A stretch of 64,000 nucleotides of DNA, taken from assembly GCA_040768665.1 (NCBI GenBank), contig JAXGMN010000023.1, positions 155,048 through 219,047 on the forward strand, read 5' to 3'. A program made the position numbers and the translations under genes. Below are positions 60,832-64,000 of this stretch, one piece after another; position 1 is the first letter of the stretch, and every line of letters begins with the position of its first letter. This DNA is from JABWBD01 sp040768665 (GTDB taxonomy: Bacteria > Planctomycetota > Planctomycetia > Pirellulales > Thermoguttaceae). The notes under the pieces were generated by a model. It saw only the letters and a program-made list of their open reading frames with translations. It ran no database searches and was not told the DNA's origin.

Positions 60832-63218
60832 GCACAGGACGTCACGTTTTCGATCACCTGAGGTGAAAGAGTTCCCAGCCCGCGGTCCGGACGATCGCTG
60901 CGTGCGAGGCGTTCGCCCAAGTTCGCGTAAACTGCGGCAAGCGTCGGCCGACGCAAAGTGCCGGTCTTTCGTTCGAACGCCGTTCCGAGCGGCCCCACCA
61001 GGATCGCCGGCAAGAGCAACAAATCACCCAGCAGCGCCGCGCCCAGCAACGTGACCATCAGCCAGGCGAATCTCGCCATGGGTACGAATCCGCTGAGGCT
61101 CAGAGGCATCAATCCCAGACCGCAGACGAGCGTGGTCTGCAGCATGGCGGCGGTGCACTTGCGAAGCGAAGACGCAACGGCCTCGCGACGCGATTCGCCC
61201 TGCCGGAGCGACCGGGCAAACCAGTTCAACAGGTGGATGGTGTCATCGACGGCGATGCCCAATGCAATGCTGGCGGTCATCATTGCTCCGATATCGCAGA
61301 CCAGGCCGGTTCCGCCCATCACGCCGAATACGACCAGCGCGGGAAACACGTTGGGCAGCATCGACAGGATTCCCGCCGAGGCGCGGCGGAGCACGACGAC
61401 CATCATCAACCCAATCAGGGCGAAGGCCGATACGAAGCTTGTTGCCAGATCGCTGAGCATCTCTCGCTGTGCCTTGTAGATCACGGGCATCGCCCCGGTG
61501 TAGGTGATGCGAACCGGTCGGCCCTCAACGATCGGATCAACCTCGCTGCGGAGTTGCACGACGAAACGGTCGTAGTCGAGCCCCTGCAAGGCACCGATAC
61601 GGGCACTGACTCGCCAGAGCTGGCCCTCGTCGGTGTCCTGCAGGTAGGCGGCGATCTGACCTTCCCGGGCGGCGGTTTCGATCTTGCGATCCAAGACCTT
61701 ACGCCGCGCGTTCGCACGCATTCCGCTCCCCTCAGGCAGCGGGGGGAAGAAGGTGGCCGCCGAGATTGCCCCGCCGACTTCCTCGGCCCGTTCAACGCGC
61801 GACTGAATCTCGGAGACGAGTTGTAGCCGGTCGACTTGCGGCATCGTCGAAGCCGGATCGAACTGCACAACAACCTCCACGGGAACCAGGGAAGCGACGT
61901 TCTCTTCCAGCCAGCGGTAGTCGGCGACGATCTTCGCTTTGGGCGAGAAGAGATCGAGGACTTTCAACGACGTTTCCAATCGACAGACTCCGACGCACAG
62001 CAACGGGATCGTCAGGACACAGGCCAGCACCACCGCACCGTGGCGGCGGGTCACCACATCGACAACAACGCCCGCCAAAGCATGTCCAGTACCGTTCCGG
62101 CTCGGTTCGCAGCCTGCCCGACCCGACGAGTTCGTCCCGATCGGCCATGCCTCGAGGATTGCCGGCAGCAGAAGCAGCAGCGCCGGCAGGGTGCACAGAA
62201 CGCCGAGGGCCGAGTAGAGGCCGAAAAGCCGGACGGGCACGATCTCACTGACGGCCAGCGAGACCATGCCGATCGCTGTCGTCAACGCGGCGAGCGTACA
62301 GGGTTTCCAGGCAGCGGCGAGGGCGCGAGCGGCGGCACCCGCGGGGCCGCGGTGGGAAAGCTCTTCCCGATAGTAGTGGATGATGTGGATTGCGCCGGAG
62401 ACCGCCAGCACGTAGATCAAGATCGGCATCATCACCAGCACGACACTGAGCTGCCCGCCGGTGTAGTACACCAACGCGACTGCCGTGCCCGCCGCGAACA
62501 GCGCGGTGGCAAATACGGCCATGACCAGGCGTAGTTCTCGCAGGCACCGCCACGCCAGGACCAGCGACAGCACAACGGCAGCGAGTCCCAGCGACTTTCG
62601 AGACCGCTCGCTTTCCGTGTCCAACGCAACGCTGTCGACCGTCGGCCCACCCAATCGCAATTCGGCCTGACCGAGCCCAAGCTCGCGGGCGGCGCAACGA
62701 TAAATCACTTCCACCGCGGCGTGCCGGTCCTCCGCCCCGGCTTCGCTCACGACCGCCACGATGCCGGTTGTCTGCCCGTCCGGGCCAATCAGAACACCCT
62801 GGAGACGCCGGACCGCCTCCTCGCGAGGCAGGGTGAGAGGATCCGCCATAAGTTGCCCAAGAGCTTCGCGGCCGGAGAGGACCTGGCGAAACAGGGGACC
62901 GGTAGGACGCGAACCGTCCGAAGTGTTGTTGCGATCGCCAACGGCCGCCTGCCTCAGGGATTCTGCAAGGCGATCGATCCGGGGGTCGTCCAATGTGGCT
63001 CCGGGCCAACTGACCAGGAGCATCTCATCGCCCTGGAAATGCCGCTCAAACCATCGGTATTGCCGAGTCTCTGGAAACCCCTCCGGGAGCCACTGCCGAA
63101 CGTCGTTCCCCGTATTCTGTAGGGCCCCTACCACACCGTAGAGGATCGCCGGTACAAGGCACAGGAAAGCGGCAAGGAGATAGCCTGAGCTACGTAGTGA
63201 CGGAAATTTCGCGGGCAC
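60828..63218 (-). CDS. RND/MMPL superfamily transporter
   Basis: 796 residues from a GTG start preceded by GGGAGGG. Two similar halves each have one membrane segment, a soluble loop (about 35-200 and about 430-575) and a bundle of about five helices. Typical RND features are AVYANLGE near the C-terminus, the RND helix AVSGAIHIIHYYREELSHRG, and TASIALGIAVDDTIHLLNWF in the second half with its conserved Asp pair. MMPL-type transporters move lipids, hopanoids or hydrophobic compounds with the proton gradient. The TAG stop is in the end of repeat copy C. Substrate unknown. Confidence 0.9.
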   Translation of the reverse strand: MPAKFPSLRSSGYLLAAFLCLVPAILYGVVGALQNTGNDVRQWLPEGFPETRQYRWFERHFQGDEMLLVSWPGATLDDPRIDRLAESLRQAAVGDRNNTSDGSRPTGPLFRQVLSGREALGQLMADPLTLPREEAVRRLQGVLIGPDGQTTGIVAVVSEAGAEDRHAAVEVIYRCAARELGLGQAELRLGGPTVDSVALDTESERSRKSLGLAAVVLSLVLAWRCLRELRLVMAVFATALFAAGTAVALVYYTGGQLSVVLVMMPILIYVLAVSGAIHIIHYYREELSHRGPAGAAARALAAAWKPCTLAALTTAIGMVSLAVSEIVPVRLFGLYSALGVLCTLPALLLLLPAILEAWPIGTNSSGRAGCEPSRNGTGHALAGVVVDVVTRRHGAVVLACVLTIPLLCVGVCRLETSLKVLDLFSPKAKIVADYRWLEENVASLVPVEVVVQFDPASTMPQVDRLQLVSEIQSRVERAEEVGGAISAATFFPPLPEGSGMRANARRKVLDRKIETAAREGQIAAYLQDTDEGQLWRVSARIGALQGLDYDRFVVQLRSEVDPIVEGRPVRITYTGAMPVIYKAQREMLSDLATSFVSAFALIGLMMVVVLRRASAGILSMLPNVFPALVVFGVMGGTGLVCDIGAMMTASIALGIAVDDTIHLLNWFARSLRQGESRREAVASSLRKCTAAMLQTTLVCGLGLMPLSLSGFVPMARFAWLMVTLLGAALLGDLLLLPAILVGPLGTAFERKTGTLRRPTLAAVYANLGERLARSDRPDRGLGTLSPQVIENVTSCA

Positions 63219-63492
63219 GACACCCTCCCGCAGGACTGTTAAGGGCGGCTTGGTTGACAGGTGGACTACCGAATCTTCCGTGACTCACCTAATGTCTTAT
63301 GGTCATCCGCCGCCGAATGCGGACACGCCGGTGGCGAAAACTGCCGCGAAATACGCTGGTGAACCAACCCGGGCACGGCGAGAGATGCATCGCCGCGGGT
63401 TGCAGGGAGTCGTGCGATGGCCGCCCGTAGGAATTACAATAGGTCGTCGAATCAAACCAATTTCCTTTTCGCCTCGTCGGAGCAGCAAACCC
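63219..63492. other. Divergent intergenic region
   Basis: 274 bases between the RND transporter and the sulfatase, which must contain both promoters. No clear operator, -10/-35 pair or repeat is seen. Confidence 0.5.
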
Positions 63493-64000
63493 ATGAAACG
63501 CGCTTCGCTTGCACTCGCTTTCCTTCTGGTAGCCCCCGCCGCCGCCATCGGTGCCGCCGACAAACCGAACGTTCTTTTGATCTGTGTCGACGACTTGAAG
63601 CCGCTGTTGGGCTGTTATGGGGCGCCGGTCGTTCGGTCGCCTCACATCGATCGGCTCGCATCGCGTGGGGTGCTGTTCGAGCGGGCGTACTGCAACCAGG
63701 CGGTCTGCGCCCCGTCGCGCAACAGCCTGATGACCGGCCTGCGTCCGCAGACCATCGGCATCTATGATCTGCCGACCAACTTTCGCAGGGGCGTGCCCGA
63801 GGCCGTCACCGTGGCGCAGTACTTTCAACAGCACGGCTATCGCACCGAGTCGCTGGGCAAGATCATGCACGTCGGCCATGGCAATTTTGAGGACGAGGCT
63901 TCGTGGACCGTCCCGCACTGGCGCCCGAAAGGGGGTGGTTACCAATTGAAGGAGAGTACGGCCAGCACGCGTCCGGCACGATCCGGCGGGCCCCGCGGTG
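63493..64000 (+). CDS. Secreted sulfatase, iduronate-2-sulfatase-like, 3' end outside window
   Basis: The first 169 residues are present. A signal peptide (KRASLALAFLLVAPAAAIGA) precedes PNVLLICVDDLKPLLGCYG, whose Asp pair binds the active-site calcium. The sulfatase signature VCAPSRNSLMTGLRPQT contains the Cys of CxPSR, the site converted to formylglycine. IYDLPTNFRR and YFQQHGYRTESLGKIMHVGHG match iduronate-2-sulfatase-type sequences. It would remove 2-O-sulfate from uronic acids in heparan- or dermatan-like glycans, or a marine equivalent. The frame runs off the window. Confidence 0.9.
   Translation, partial: MKRASLALAFLLVAPAAAIGAADKPNVLLICVDDLKPLLGCYGAPVVRSPHIDRLASRGVLFERAYCNQAVCAPSRNSLMTGLRPQTIGIYDLPTNFRRGVPEAVTVAQYFQQHGYRTESLGKIMHVGHGNFEDEASWTVPHWRPKGGGYQLKESTASTRPARSGGPRG

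Noticed and set aside
1..64000. tRNA, rRNA and known riboswitches
   Set aside because: I scanned the intergenic regions by eye and saw no cloverleaf-like or riboswitch-like conserved sequence. A covariance-model search would be decisive.

Overview
The window looks like a chromosome segment of a planctomycete, probably Pirellulales-like. This is inferred from high GC, several large secreted proteins, formylglycine sulfatases, twin-arginine Gfo/Idh/MocA oxidoreductases, beta-helix proteins, BON proteins, a DUF4914 protein and a giant MscS channel. I see no rRNA, tRNA, CRISPR array, phage or transposase gene. Most long overlapping reading frames are high-GC shadows of real genes.

Layout. 1-5.5 kb: the 3' part of a hybrid sensor kinase that lacks its ATPase domain, two BON proteins, and a minus-strand larA-like/thiL/tsaE operon. 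6-10 kb: an oxidoreductase with an IolB-like cupin, a PfkB sugar kinase, and ribosomal protein bS21 with a small hypothetical gene. 10-17 kb: a five-PAS NarX-type kinase, a sulfatase, a gene remnant and an acetylxylan-esterase-like hydrolase. 17-31 kb: Nudix hydrolase, haem-motif-like secreted protein, acylphosphatase, ABC permease, rpiB, a short-chain dehydrogenase with a Cys-rich membrane peptide, MscS channel, leucine-rich-repeat protein, tandem Rid protein and an Nramp-like transporter without the canonical metal motifs.

31-50 kb is an extracellular polysaccharide-degradation locus without SusC/SusD: two beta-helix proteins, a Tat-exported oxidoreductase, a GH20-like enzyme, a Tat-exported sugar-isomerase-fold protein, a DUF6259-type hydrolase and an alpha-toroid (lyase-like) protein. 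The last two are translationally coupled. A further secreted enzyme candidate lies at 54.1 kb and another sulfatase begins at 63.5 kb.

50.5-60.7 kb carries anaerobic/nitrosative-stress functions: an orphan HydF maturase, DUF4914, a toxin-antitoxin pair, hybrid cluster protein (hcp) and a divergent two-cluster ferredoxin. The hcp/ferredoxin intergenic region has three FNR/HcpR-type palindromes, each with a -10-like hexamer at the spacing expected of a class II activator promoter. The 3' end and terminator of hcp are duplicated exactly (82 bp) on either side of the toxin-antitoxin pair, so the antitoxin ends with the hcp C-terminus.

The window is rich in short palindromic dispersed repeats: a 105-bp family whose ends supply stop codons, a 124-bp family with GTAACCGTTCAC ends, a short hairpin with AGGTCCCGCT arms, and others sharing a GGGGACAGGC core. 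They resemble MITE/REP elements and sit mostly at gene 3' ends or in leaders.
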